This document shows, in pieces, positions 1-8,351 of a stretch of DNA of 35,078 nt. Source of the DNA: an uncultured Lachnospiraceae bacterium (GTDB lineage Bacteria > Bacillota > Clostridia > Lachnospirales > Lachnospiraceae); NCBI GenBank assembly GCA_945919075.1, contig CAMEIX010000026.1:1-35078 (forward strand), given 5' to 3'. Made by a program: the position numbers and the translations under genes. The first letter of the stretch is position 1. Each line of letters begins with the position of its first letter. The notes under the pieces are model-generated. The model was not told the origin of the DNA. It worked only from the letters and a program-made list of their open reading frames with translations, and did not search any database.

Positions 1-55
1 AAGAGGACATGTGTAAGGCGTACAGAGAATTAGTAAAAGATTGGAAACAGGAAGG
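1..55 (+). repeat. 55-bp direct repeat, copy 1
   Basis: Bases 1-55 are identical to 347-401 (offset 346 bp). The repeat spans the codons for the acidic run, the internal Met codon and the first 16 residues of the Rpn-type C-terminal tail. After the repeat the two copies diverge at the DNA level but still encode similar tails. The window edge cuts the left side, so the repeat may be longer. Confidence 0.9.
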
Positions 56-188
56 AATGCAGGAGGGTATTATTCTATCAATAAGAAACCTAATGGATAG
101 CCTACAAATGACTTCTGAACAGGCTATGGATGCATTGAAAATTATGGGAACTGAACGGGAAGAATATTTAATGCTACTTGGAAAATAA
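1..188 (+). CDS. 3' end of an Rpn-family (PD-(D/E)XK) nuclease gene, partial at window edge
   Basis: The reading frame is open from the window edge to the TAA at 186-188. An in-frame ATG at 9 starts a 59-residue tail (MCKAYRELVKDWKQEG...) ending in EREEYLMLLGK. The acidic run before the Met, the 'DMCKA' box and the following EG-rich helix match the C-terminal tail of Rpn (recombination-promoting nuclease/putative transposase) proteins, which are common in Lachnospiraceae. The nuclease domain, if present, lies outside the window. The first 55 bases are repeated exactly at 347-401, so this is the upstream member of a tandem 3'-end duplication. Family assignment rests on the tail only. Confidence 0.55.
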   Translation, partial: EDMCKAYRELVKDWKQEGMQEGIILSIRNLMDSLQMTSEQAMDALKIMGTEREEYLMLLGK

Positions 189-346
189 GAAACGGGACAT
201 AAGGTTAAATTGAACCAACTATGACAAGCATAAGCTGGCAGAACTGTTTGAAGAGGAATCATTTCAGAACATCACAACCGAAACCCAGAAAATCATAGCG
301 GTACATTTAGATGTAAAGGAATTAAAAAAGAAAGTCATAGAGGAGG

Positions 347-401
347 AAGAGGACATGTGTAAGGCGTACAGAGAATTAGTAAAAGATTGGAAACAGGAAG
401 G
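347..401 (+). repeat. 55-bp direct repeat, copy 2
   Basis: Exact match to bases 1-55. It contains the ATG at 355. The exact identity inside otherwise diverged copies suggests a recent recombination or gene-conversion event, or selection on this segment. Confidence 0.9.
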
Positions 402-555
402 CAAACGGGAAGGTAGACAGGAAGGACGTCTGTTAGATGTTCAAAATCTTATGGACAGTCTGCGACTTACCGCAGAGCAGGCCATGGATGCCCTGAAGAT
501 AGAAGGGCAGGAAAGAGAAGACTGCTTTAGAATGCTACGGGAGGCTGCTCAGTAG
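355..555 (+). CDS. Small stand-alone Rpn C-terminal-tail protein (66 aa), possible RpnS-like product
   Basis: The ATG at 355 is preceded by AGGAGG at 341-346 with an 8-nt spacer, an ideal ribosome binding site formed by Glu codons of the longer frame. The product is 66 residues: a Lys/Glu/Arg-rich helix with EG repeats (KREGRQEGR) and a Leu-rich C-terminal helix (QNLMDSLRLTAEQAMDAL). In E. coli Rpn genes, a short protein made from an internal start and equal to the C-terminal domain has been reported to block the full-length toxic nuclease. That role here is inference from position, start signal and homology. It could equally be untranslated debris. Confidence 0.45.
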   Translation: MCKAYRELVKDWKQEGKREGRQEGRLLDVQNLMDSLRLTAEQAMDALKIEGQEREDCFRMLREAAQ

Positions 556-592
556 GGCAACACATTGCATTAAGGAACTAAATAATCAATAA

Positions 593-637
593 AAAACAGC
601 CATACTTACCTGAAATCAGGTAATGTACAGCTGTTTT
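593..637. terminator. Bidirectional stem-loop terminator
   Basis: Outer arms AAAACAGC (593-600) and GCTGTTTT (630-637) enclose a second perfect hairpin, TTACCTG/CAGGTAA (606-612/617-623). The T-run on the right serves the plus-strand Rpn remnant and the A-run on the left serves the minus-strand gene ending at 643. Confidence 0.7.
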
Positions 638-642
638 GCAAT

Positions 643-1116
643 CTACTTAACCGGTTTTGCTCCGGCCTTCTCCTGTGCCTTTTCGACGGCACGTTTGAAG
701 AAGCCTTTTTTCTTTTGTTCCTGTGCAGGCATCTTTCCGTGTAATCCCTTTACATCCAGGATGTAGATGCCGCTTACGGAAGCTTTTACTTCCTTCTTCA
801 CGGGAATCATATCAAAAATCTTTTCATCACTGATAAGGGACATAATCTGCGGCCCGACCTTTGCCTTGACGATGGGAAGCTTTGAGTTTCGCATCATCTT
901 GGGTGTTTGGTCAATGACGGACTGCGGCAGACCGGAATCCTTAATCTTCATTCTCTTTTTATCAATGATCAGCATGGATACGCTTTGCTTGTGCTGTTCC
1001 AATAAAACCTGTTGCTCAGCCTGTTTCTTCTGGGCTTTCTTTCCGAGGAAATATAAGATAACAAAAATCGCAACGATAACTGCAAGAACGATAAGTGCAA
1101 TAATCCAACCTTTCAC
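643..1116 (-). CDS. Membrane-anchored protein of unknown function (157 aa)
   Basis: The start is GTG (1114-1116), preceded by an AGGAGG about 8 nt upstream on the minus strand. Residues 4-25 form one strong hydrophobic helix (IIALIVLAVIVAIFVILYF), followed by a Lys/Gln-rich stretch that should stay cytoplasmic. The rest is soluble and ends in a very basic tail (KKKGFFKRAVEKAQEK). There are no Cys residues and no enzymatic motif that I recognise. It is divergent from cardiolipin synthase and separated from it by about 130 bp, so shared control is possible but not shown. Confidence 0.7.
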   Translation of the reverse strand: MKGWIIALIVLAVIVAIFVILYFLGKKAQKKQAEQQVLLEQHKQSVSMLIIDKKRMKIKDSGLPQSVIDQTPKMMRNSKLPIVKAKVGPQIMSLISDEKIFDMIPVKKEVKASVSGIYILDVKGLHGKMPAQEQKKKGFFKRAVEKAQEKAGAKPVK

Positions 1117-1249
1117 GGGCGTTCCTCCTCTATTAAATTTGTCACTTTTAGTATTGTAGCATTGTTTTAAATATATGGCAATATGGTTTTGGGGGTATTT
1201 TTAAACATAAAAATGTGGTATACTCTATAGGTAACAGGGAGGAGAAGAT

Positions 1250-2722
1250 ATGCATCAGGTATGGGAAATTGCTGGGACTGTATTCGGCTTTATTTGGAAT
1301 AATCTGGTGTTTCTGAATTTGTTTTTTTCCATTGTAGTGGTATTTTTTCAGCGTAAAGATCCCAAAACCGTCTGGGGATGGCTTCTTGTGCTCTACTTTA
1401 TCCCCATTGTAGGCTTTGTATTCTATCTGCTTATCGGAACGGATATGTACAAACAAAAGATGTTCCGGGTCAAAGAGGTGGAGGATAAATTAAATGAAGC
1501 AATCCGTCAGCAGGAAAATCAGCTCAAGAGTAAAAAACTGCATGAAAATGATCTGGAACTCCAGGGATTTTCGGATCTTGTAATGTATAATCTGAATACC
1601 AACGGAGCTGTACTGACTGACACCAATGATGTGGATATCATCACGGACGGCGAAGCAAAATTTGATGCCCTTATCGAGGACATCAGTCAGGCGAAAGAAT
1701 TCATTCACATTCAGTACTATATTTTCAAAAATGATGTCGTGTTTGAACGGCTGAAGGATGCTTTGCTTAAGAAGGCTTCAGAAGGCGTGGAAATCCGCAT
1801 TCTTTATGATGCCATGGGATGTCGTACCATGCGCAAAAGTATCTGGAAAAAGTTAAATAAAGCGGGCATCGAAACGGCAGAGTTTTTTCCGGCTTTATTC
1901 GGAAGATTTCAACTTCGTGTAAATTACCGGAATCACCGTAAAATTGTGGTAATCGATAATAAAGTCGCATACGTGGGAGGCTTCAATGTAGCCAAGGAGT
2001 ATGTGGGGTTGGATCCCAAATTCGGTTATTGGAGGGATACGCATTTAAGAATCAGAGGGGACGGTATTTTAGGTCTGGAACTTCGATTTCTCCTGGATTG
2101 GAATTATGCTGCAAAGCAGAATCTGTTTGCGGAGCAGAAGTATATGAGCGGGTTTGAACCTGCCTGTCGTGACATGTGTGACATGCAGATTATTTACAGC
2201 GGACCCGATACATCCCTGCAGCCCATCCGTGACAATTATGTGCGTCTGATTAACAAGGCAAAGGAAAAAATATGCATTCAGACCCCCTATTTTATTCCCG
2301 ATGAATCCATGCTCACGGCATTGCTTATTGCAATCCGTTCGGGGGTTGAGGTCAATCTTATGATTCCCTGCAAACCGGACCATCCCTTTGTTTACTGGGC
2401 TACTTATTCCTATATGGGAGAACTGGCCATGGCAGGAGCCAATTGCTATATCTATAATGACGGGTTTTTACATGCTAAGGGAATTATTGTGGATGACCGC
2501 GTATTTTCCTATGGTACGGCTAATATGGATATTCGCAGTTTTGCATTGAATTTCGAGGTAAATGCCCTTATTTACGACAGTAAAAAGGCGAAAGAAATGT
2601 CTAAACGCTTTGCAGAAGATGTTTTAAAATGTACACAGATTACCAAAAATATGTATGCCTCCAGAAATCTCTGGCTGCGTATCAAAGAGCAGGTAAGCAG
2701 ATTGCTCTCTCCGATATTGTAA
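1250..2722 (+). CDS. cls: Cardiolipin synthase (phospholipase D superfamily)
   Basis: This membrane enzyme joins two phosphatidylglycerol molecules into cardiolipin and glycerol. The 490-residue length fits bacterial Cls. Two N-terminal membrane helices (about residues 8-30 and 38-60) are followed by two HxKxxxxD catalytic motifs: H229-K231-D236 (NHRKIVVID) and H408-K410-D415 (LHAKGIIVDD). The motifs are followed by GGFN and GTAN, as usual in the superfamily. The ATG at 1250 has GGGAGGAG just upstream. The gene stands alone, and the next promoter begins at its stop codon. Confidence 0.93.
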   Translation: MHQVWEIAGTVFGFIWNNLVFLNLFFSIVVVFFQRKDPKTVWGWLLVLYFIPIVGFVFYLLIGTDMYKQKMFRVKEVEDKLNEAIRQQENQLKSKKLHENDLELQGFSDLVMYNLNTNGAVLTDTNDVDIITDGEAKFDALIEDISQAKEFIHIQYYIFKNDVVFERLKDALLKKASEGVEIRILYDAMGCRTMRKSIWKKLNKAGIETAEFFPALFGRFQLRVNYRNHRKIVVIDNKVAYVGGFNVAKEYVGLDPKFGYWRDTHLRIRGDGILGLELRFLLDWNYAAKQNLFAEQKYMSGFEPACRDMCDMQIIYSGPDTSLQPIRDNYVRLINKAKEKICIQTPYFIPDESMLTALLIAIRSGVEVNLMIPCKPDHPFVYWATYSYMGELAMAGANCYIYNDGFLHAKGIIVDDRVFSYGTANMDIRSFALNFEVNALIYDSKKAKEMSKRFAEDVLKCTQITKNMYASRNLWLRIKEQVSRLLSPIL

Positions 2723-2745
2723 AATAGCGTTTGTCATGGTATAAT
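2717..2745 (+). promoter_or_regulatory. Sigma-A-type promoter of the lipoprotein gene
   Basis: TTGTAA (2717-2722), a 17-nt spacer and a perfect TATAAT (2740-2745) preceded by an extended -10 TGG. It lies 45 nt upstream of the ATG at 2790. The -35 box overlaps the cls stop codon. Confidence 0.75.
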
Positions 2746-2789
2746 AACAAGAATGTTCCTAAGGAACGGAACAAGTAAAGGAGTATATT

Positions 2790-3953
2790 ATGAAAAAAAG
2801 ATTTTTACCGATTTTGACGGTATTGTTGGTCAGTACCGTACTAACAGGTTGTGGCAAAAATAAAACTTCGGAAGGAGATAATGAAACCACTCAGGATTCT
2901 GCAAGTGTTTCGGAAATCGCACAGGATTCCATTTCCTTATCCGAATTGGAAGGAAGCACTCCGATAGAATACGGTGAATTAAAACTGAACGAGTGGGTTA
3001 CCTTTAACGGCGAATACAAGGGACAGGAACTGACCCTGACAAAAAGGGCTGACGTAAAGGAAGAAGATGTTTTGAATATCATGCTTTCAACTTACAATCA
3101 ACTGGCAACCAAGGCAAGCCCGGAGAATACAGTGGTAGATGACGGAGAAACCGTTAATATTAATTTTTCAGGCGTTATGGAAGGTGAAACCGAACCTTTT
3201 GAAGGAGGCACGGCGGATGGATATAATCTGACAATCGGAAGCGGCAGCTTTATTGATGGATTTGAATCCGGTCTTATAGGCGCGAAGGTGGGGGATACCG
3301 TAGATCTTCATCTGAATTTTCCTGACCCCTATAATCCGAATCCGGACCTTTCCGGTGCTCCGGTTATTTTTACCGTAACAGTGAATTTCATCCATGCACA
3401 GACCAAAGAGGATATGTATGACGAAGAAGTAAGCCGGTTTACGGACGGTGAGTACCAGGATGTGGATTCTTTTATGGGCTACTGCAGAGATTATCTGGAG
3501 GCGGCTGCAGATTATAATTTTAATGCCGGCAGAGAGGATGCCGTTGTAAGTGCACTTGAGAGCATTGCAACTGTGAATACTTTCTATGGAGATATGCTGG
3601 ATCGTTATACCGAGCGTGTAACCAATAATATTGAAAGCGATGCGGCGGCTTACGGTCTGGATGCAGATACCTACTGTGCATACATGGTGGGCTTGGACGC
3701 GGCAACCTATATCAGACTTTCCGCAGAAACCAGTACCAAGCAGAGCATGATTATGTTACTGGTTGCCGAGAAAGAAGGCCTTACCGTGAGCGATGAGGAA
3801 ATTGATGCCAAAATTGCTGAGATGAATGAAGAGGGAACGGCTTCCGTATTGGATAATTATGACAGGGACGAAATTAAGGAATATCTGTTATTCCAGAAGG
3901 TAGTGGACTTTGTGATTGATAATGGAAATATCAACTGGGTTGAGGCAGAATAA
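2790..3953 (+). CDS. Trigger-factor-like peptidyl-prolyl isomerase lipoprotein
   Basis: The N-terminus is a lipoprotein signal with lipobox LTGC, so Cys21 would carry the lipid and the protein sits on the outer face of the membrane. After a Ser/Glu/Asp-rich spacer, an FKBP-type domain (about residues 115-205) carries GETVNINFSG, FIDGFESGLIGAKVGD and an FP-P insertion as in trigger factor. The C-terminal half (about 205-387) is helical and resembles the trigger factor C-terminal chaperone domain. The ribosome-binding domain of trigger factor is absent. I infer an extracytoplasmic folding factor, playing a role like PrsA. It has its own promoter, and asnS starts 48 nt after its stop, so read-through is possible. 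Confidence 0.85.
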   Translation: MKKRFLPILTVLLVSTVLTGCGKNKTSEGDNETTQDSASVSEIAQDSISLSELEGSTPIEYGELKLNEWVTFNGEYKGQELTLTKRADVKEEDVLNIMLSTYNQLATKASPENTVVDDGETVNINFSGVMEGETEPFEGGTADGYNLTIGSGSFIDGFESGLIGAKVGDTVDLHLNFPDPYNPNPDLSGAPVIFTVTVNFIHAQTKEDMYDEEVSRFTDGEYQDVDSFMGYCRDYLEAAADYNFNAGREDAVVSALESIATVNTFYGDMLDRYTERVTNNIESDAAAYGLDADTYCAYMVGLDAATYIRLSAETSTKQSMIMLLVAEKEGLTVSDEEIDAKIAEMNEEGTASVLDNYDRDEIKEYLLFQKVVDFVIDNGNINWVEAE

Positions 3954-4001
3954 AATAGAACAGAAATACAGAACAGAAATTGAGGAAAGAAGGATAAAAA
4001 G

Positions 4002-5393
4002 ATGGATTTAACAGATATCAAGCAGTTATATCGTGAGAGAGAAACATTTTATGGAAAAGAGGTAACCGTGGGAGGCTGGGTAAGAAGCAACCGTGATTCC
4101 AAGACATTCGGTTTCCTGGTCATCAACGACGGTACCTATTTTGAAACACTTCAGGTGGTATACAGTGACAAGCTTGCAAACTTTACCGAAATTTCCAAAT
4201 TGAATGTGGGTTCTGCGATTGTGGTAAAGGGAACCATTGTGGCAACTCCCGATGCTAAGCAGCCTTTTGAAATGCAGGCAGAAGAAGTGATGGTAGAGGG
4301 TGTTTCCAGTGCTGATTATCCTTTGCAGAAAAAGAGACATTCTTTTGAATATCTGCGTACCATTCCTCATTTACGTGCAAGAACCAATACCTTCCAGGCA
4401 GTGTTCCGTGTGCGTTCCCTGATTGCTTACGCAATTCACACCTTTTTCCAGGAGAGAGGATTTGTGTATGTGCATACGCCCCTTATTACGGGAAGTGACT
4501 GTGAGGGTGCCGGTGAAATGTTCCAGGTAACCACATTAGACCTGAAAAACGTACCCCTTACCGAGGACGGTGAGGTAGATTTTGGTAAGGACTTCTTCAA
4601 TAAGCCCACCAACCTTACCGTAAGCGGTCAGTTAAACTTAGAGACCTATGCATTTGCATTCAAAAATGTATACACATTCGGACCCACCTTCCGTGCAGAG
4701 AATTCCAACACCACCCGTCATGCAGCGGAGTTCTGGATGATTGAGCCGGAAATGGCATTTGCAGACCTGACGGATGATATGGAGCTCGCAGAGGCAATGT
4801 TAAAGCATATTATCCGTTACGTTCTGGAAAACGCACCGGAGGAAATGAATTTCTTTAATCAGTTTGTGGATAAGGGACTCATTGAAAGATTAAATCATGT
4901 ATTAAATTCCGATTTCGGCCGTGTAACCTACACCGAAGCAATTAAGATTTTAGAGAAGCATAATGACGAATTTGAATACAAGGTATACTGGGGCTGCGAC
5001 CTGCAGACCGAGCATGAAAGATATCTGACCGAAAAGGAATTCAAACGTCCCGTTTTCGTTACTGATTATCCCAAGGAAATCAAGGCATTTTACATGAAAT
5101 TGAATGAGGACGGCAAGACCGTTGCGGCAATGGACTGCCTGGTACCGGGAATCGGTGAAATCATCGGCGGAAGCCAGAGAGAGGACAAACTGGAGCTTCT
5201 GGAACAGAGAATGGATGAACTGGGATTGCGTAAAGAGGATTATGAATTCTATCTGGATCTTCGTAAATATGGTTCTGTACGTCATGCAGGATTCGGACTT
5301 GGATTTGAGAGATGTGTAATGTACCTTACCGGTATGGGCAATATCCGTGATGTCATTCCCTTCCCCAGAACCGTAAATAACTGTGAATTATAA
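4002..5393 (+). CDS. asnS: Asparaginyl-tRNA synthetase
   Basis: This cytosolic enzyme charges tRNA-Asn with asparagine using ATP. The protein is 463 residues, the normal AsnS length. It has an N-terminal OB-fold anticodon-binding domain (about residues 15-105, [14 protein letters not shown]) and a class II catalytic domain. Motif 2 is [15 protein letters not shown] and motif 3 is [15 protein letters not shown], followed by [11 protein letters not shown], as in AsnS rather than AspS. The ATG at 4002 has an AAGAAGGA site 6-8 nt upstream. No T-box is present ahead of it, so control may come from the upstream lipoprotein promoter. Confidence 0.95.
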   Translation: MDLTDIKQLYRERETFYGKEVTVGGWVRSNRDSKTFGFLVINDGTYFETLQVVYSDKLANFTEISKLNVGSAIVVKGTIVATPDAKQPFEMQAEEVMVEGVSSADYPLQKKRHSFEYLRTIPHLRARTNTFQAVFRVRSLIAYAIHTFFQERGFVYVHTPLITGSDCEGAGEMFQVTTLDLKNVPLTEDGEVDFGKDFFNKPTNLTVSGQLNLETYAFAFKNVYTFGPTFRAENSNTTRHAAEFWMIEPEMAFADLTDDMELAEAMLKHIIRYVLENAPEEMNFFNQFVDKGLIERLNHVLNSDFGRVTYTEAIKILEKHNDEFEYKVYWGCDLQTEHERYLTEKEFKRPVFVTDYPKEIKAFYMKLNEDGKTVAAMDCLVPGIGEIIGGSQREDKLELLEQRMDELGLRKEDYEFYLDLRKYGSVRHAGFGLGFERCVMYLTGMGNIRDVIPFPRTVNNCEL

Positions 5394-5441
5394 TTTGAAC
5401 CCGAAACCAAATAACTCATATAGCGCAACAATAGGAGACAA

Positions 5442-6602
5442 TTGATGAATAGGATTATTAGAATCATCAACTGCATATTACTCATATGTGTGCTCACAGG
5501 TACCATTTTGCCTGTGTATGCTACGTCTATAAATGAAATCAAAGACAAAATCAATCAGGATCAGGATAGACTTAATGGCATCATTGATAATATAGCCGGT
5601 CTGGAGGACGAGCAGGATATTATCGAGGAGGAACTGGCAGATCTGGATGCGGAGATTATGAATACTCTGGCCGAAATTGAACTCCTCGAGGAAAACATTG
5701 AGACGAAAAAAGCGGATATTGAAACAACCCAGGCACTGTATAATGAGGCAAAAGAGAAAGAAAGTAAACAGTATGAAGCAATTGTGAGCCAGATTCAGTT
5801 CATGTACGAAATGGGCGAGGCAGACTATCTTTCTACCCTGTTTGAGGCCGGTTCTTTTAGTGAAATGTTAAATCAGGCAAGTTATATTGAAGCCGTTTAT
5901 TCTTATGATCAGAAGCTACTCGAAGAATATGAAGCAGCATCCGTCAAAGTGCATGAAATCTGGGATCAACTGGAGGTTGAAAAGAAGGATTTAGAGGCGG
6001 ATAAAGCATCCATGGAGGAACAAAAGGCCAATTTGGACGTTCTGTTTGCACAGAAAAAGAAACAGTCAGCAGATTTTGATGCACAGATTGCCCGTGCAAA
6101 GCAGGAAGCAAAGGTATTAAAGGCTCAGATAAAGCAGGAGCAGAACACGTTAAAAAAGCTGGAAGAGGAGGAGCGCCGTAAGCAGGCAGCCGCTGTTGCA
6201 AATGGAAATTACTCCGTAAATGCAAGTTATGCGGAGATTATTAAGAATGCAAATGGCAGCGACCTTGGAAAAAAGATTGCAACCTATGGATGTCAGTTTG
6301 TGGGAAATCCCTATGTTGCAGGCGGTACCAGCCTGACAAAGGGTGCGGACTGCTCCGGGTTTACTTACCGAATCTATAGTGATTTCGGTTATTCCATTCC
6401 CAGAACTTCTGCTTCCCAGCGTTCTGCCGGCAAAGAAGTTTCCTATGAGAATGCACAGCCCGGTGATTTAATCTGTTATAGCGGGCACGTGGGACTTTAC
6501 ATAGGCGGCGGTTATATTGTCCATGCCAGCAGTGCCAAGACGGGGATTAAGGTAAGCAGGGCAACTTACAGAACAATTTTATCGGTTCGAAGAATCATTT
6601 AA
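5442..6602 (+). CDS. Secreted coiled-coil NlpC/P60 peptidoglycan hydrolase (PcsB/CwlO-like)
   Basis: A signal peptide (residues 1-27, ending PVYA) directs export. Residues 30-255 are a long coiled coil (INEIKDKINQDQDRL onwards), similar to the PcsB/CwlO N-terminal domain that is typically held by the FtsEX complex. The C-terminal NlpC/P60 domain (about 280-386) has Cys304 in GADCSGF, His349 in GHVGLYIGGG and His361 in VHASS, which form the catalytic triad of gamma-D-glutamyl-diamino acid endopeptidases. An AGGAGA site precedes the ATG. No ftsEX genes are nearby. The domain order and intact catalytic residues make the class secure; the exact bond cut is inferred. Confidence 0.9.
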   Translation: MMNRIIRIINCILLICVLTGTILPVYATSINEIKDKINQDQDRLNGIIDNIAGLEDEQDIIEEELADLDAEIMNTLAEIELLEENIETKKADIETTQALYNEAKEKESKQYEAIVSQIQFMYEMGEADYLSTLFEAGSFSEMLNQASYIEAVYSYDQKLLEEYEAASVKVHEIWDQLEVEKKDLEADKASMEEQKANLDVLFAQKKKQSADFDAQIARAKQEAKVLKAQIKQEQNTLKKLEEEERRKQAAAVANGNYSVNASYAEIIKNANGSDLGKKIATYGCQFVGNPYVAGGTSLTKGADCSGFTYRIYSDFGYSIPRTSASQRSAGKEVSYENAQPGDLICYSGHVGLYIGGGYIVHASSAKTGIKVSRATYRTILSVRRII

Positions 6603-6608
6603 CCATGC

Positions 6609-6640
6609 CCGCCGGATATTGCCAAGGTTATATCCGGCGG
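6609..6640 (+). terminator. GC-rich stem-loop after the NlpC/P60 gene
   Basis: Arms CCGCCGGATAT (6609-6619) and ATATCCGGCGG (6630-6640) pair perfectly over 11 bp with a 10-nt loop. Only a weak T-rich stretch (ACTTTCTT-like) follows, so it may be an imperfect terminator or an mRNA-stabilising hairpin between 5442-6602 and the cellulase gene 31 nt further on. Confidence 0.5.
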
Positions 6641-6671
6641 ACAAACTTTCTTAAGAAGAAGGGGAAAAGGC

Positions 6672-8351
6672 ATGAAGAACATCAAGAATAAAATGGGTAT
6701 TATTTTATGCTGTGTGGGTGCCGTACTCTGTGTGATTGGGGTAACTCTGGTCATCATCAGTATTACCGGAAAAAATACAGGAAACGGGAATACAGACCCG
6801 GCGCAGGCTTCTGCAACCGAATCGGTTACGGATACCTTAGGGGAAACGGAAGCAACCAATTCCACGGAAGAAAATAGACGGGAATCCCGGGAGGAGTCTT
6901 CGGAAGCAGCAGAATCCAGAGAAGAATCCAAACCTGTTGAGGAAACAGGAGAGAAAGAAGAGAACTGGGAAGAGGAAAAGGAAACCATAACCATGGCTGT
7001 ACCTTCCAAGTGTGGAGCATTGTCCGTCAAAGGATCCCAGCTTGTGGATAAGGATGGTAATCCGGTGCAGCTTCGCGGTGTGAGTACCCATGGTCTGGCA
7101 TGGTTCCCCGGATATGTGAATCAGGAGTGTTTCAAAGAATTTCATGACGACTGGAATGCAAACGTGGTGCGCCTTGCCATGTATACGGCAGAAGGCGGCG
7201 GATACTGTACGGATGGCAATAAAGAGGACTTAAAGAATATCATCTATCGCGGTGTGCAGTATGCTACGGATGCGGATATGTATGTGATTATTGACTGGCA
7301 TATTCTCCACGATAATAATCCCAATACCTATAAGGATGAAGCAAAGAAATTCTTTGATGAAATGTCAAAGAAATATGCGGATTCAGAAAATATCCTTTAT
7401 GAAATCTGTAACGAACCCAATGGAAATACAAGCTGGAGTGAAATTAAATCCTATGCGGAAGAAATTATTCCGGTTATCCGAAATAATGATGAAGACGCGG
7501 TTATTATTGTAGGTACTCCTACCTGGTCCCAGCGCGTAGATGAAGCAGCCAAGGATCCGCTTGCTTTTGATAATGTGATGTATGCCCTGCATTTCTATGC
7601 CGCTACACACAAGGAGGATATTCGGAGCAAAATGACGAGTGCCATTGATAGCGGACTTCCGGTATTTATCAGTGAGTTCAGCATCTGTGATGCCAGCGGT
7701 AATGGCGGTATCGATTATGACCAGGCAGCCAAGTGGATGGATGCCATTAATCAGTATGGTGTCAGCTATGTTATGTGGAATCTGGCGAATAAAAATGAAA
7801 CATCCTCTCTTTTCAAGAGTTCCTGTTCCAAGAATTCCGGATTTACCATGGATGATTTGAGCGATACCGGTAAATGGCTGTATAAACAACTGACCGGCGA
7901 GAGCGAAATAGGAAACAGTCTTGGCGGCAATAAGCAGAATAACGGTCAAGGCAACAGTAATCAAAACAACAACCAGAACAATGGACAGAATAATCAGAAT
8001 AATAACACCGGTAACAAAACAGCGGATGGCACCAGTTTTACATTTACGAGCAGCGGACTTAACGGAACCATTACCTTAAAGAGCAGCTGGGAGGAAGGTG
8101 GAAAGACCTGTTATCAGTTTGATTTGAGTCTGAGCAATCCGGGAACAAGCAGTGTGTCCCAATGGGCCATTGATATTCATTTTGACGGTGATGTGGAATT
8201 AAAGAGCGGTTGGAGCGGTAATTACTCCGCAAACGGAAATACCCTGCACATTACCAATGCGGATTACAATGGCAATATCGGTGCAGGGTCCTCTATCTCT
8301 GATATGGGATTTATGATTACCGGTAAATCAGGGCTTACGGTAACGCAGTAA
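6672..8351 (+). CDS. Membrane-anchored GH5 cellulase (endo-beta-1,4-glucanase) with C-terminal CBM2-like domain
   Basis: The protein has 559 residues. One hydrophobic helix (about 9-33) without a clear cleavage site suggests a signal anchor. A Ser/Glu-rich spacer (about 37-112) leads to a GH5 catalytic domain (about 115-405) with the acid/base Glu248 in YEICNEPNG and the nucleophile Glu335 in FISEFS, plus IIDWHI and MWNLANK. An Asn/Gln-rich linker (about 412-452) leads to a CBM2-like domain with conserved Trp residues (SQWAIDIHF, LKSGWSGNY). The enzyme should cleave cellulose or related beta-glucans at the cell surface, with glucosidase 14256-17027 a possible partner. AAGGGGAAAAGG precedes the ATG. 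The last 24 bases overlap the converging transglutaminase gene. Confidence 0.92.
   Translation: MKNIKNKMGIILCCVGAVLCVIGVTLVIISITGKNTGNGNTDPAQASATESVTDTLGETEATNSTEENRRESREESSEAAESREESKPVEETGEKEENWEEEKETITMAVPSKCGALSVKGSQLVDKDGNPVQLRGVSTHGLAWFPGYVNQECFKEFHDDWNANVVRLAMYTAEGGGYCTDGNKEDLKNIIYRGVQYATDADMYVIIDWHILHDNNPNTYKDEAKKFFDEMSKKYADSENILYEICNEPNGNTSWSEIKSYAEEIIPVIRNNDEDAVIIVGTPTWSQRVDEAAKDPLAFDNVMYALHFYAATHKEDIRSKMTSAIDSGLPVFISEFSICDASGNGGIDYDQAAKWMDAINQYGVSYVMWNLANKNETSSLFKSSCSKNSGFTMDDLSDTGKWLYKQLTGESEIGNSLGGNKQNNGQGNSNQNNNQNNGQNNQNNNTGNKTADGTSFTFTSSGLNGTITLKSSWEEGGKTCYQFDLSLSNPGTSSVSQWAIDIHFDGDVELKSGWSGNYSANGNTLHITNADYNGNIGAGSSISDMGFMITGKSGLTVTQ

Larger units (their letters stand above)
214..555 (+). 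pseudogene. Truncated Rpn-family nuclease gene (C-terminal part only)
   Basis: After a TGA at 211-213 the frame is open from 214 to the TAG at 553-555 (113 codons). It reads ...KLAELFEEESFQNI..., then an acidic run, then the DMCKA tail. This corresponds to the helical region after the nuclease core plus the tail of Rpn-family proteins. The catalytic PD-(D/E)XK core is missing, and there is no start codon near the beginning of the open frame, so as a nuclease gene it is a fragment. It directly follows the homologous 3' end at 1-188, as expected from a tandem duplication of the 3' end. The distal part may still be expressed from the internal ATG at 355. Confidence 0.6.

Noticed and set aside
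1196..1224. Promoter for cls with -10 TATACT
   Set aside because: The -10 box is good but no convincing -35 hexamer lies at the right distance, so it was not listed as a feature.
7383..7964. 193-codon antisense open frame within the cellulase gene
   Set aside because: It lies wholly opposite the GH5 domain, has no recognisable motif, and the plus frame carries intact catalytic residues.
7921..8030. Asn/Gln-codon-rich stretch as a tandem DNA repeat
   Set aside because: It is an irregular low-complexity linker within the cellulase, without a fixed repeat unit.
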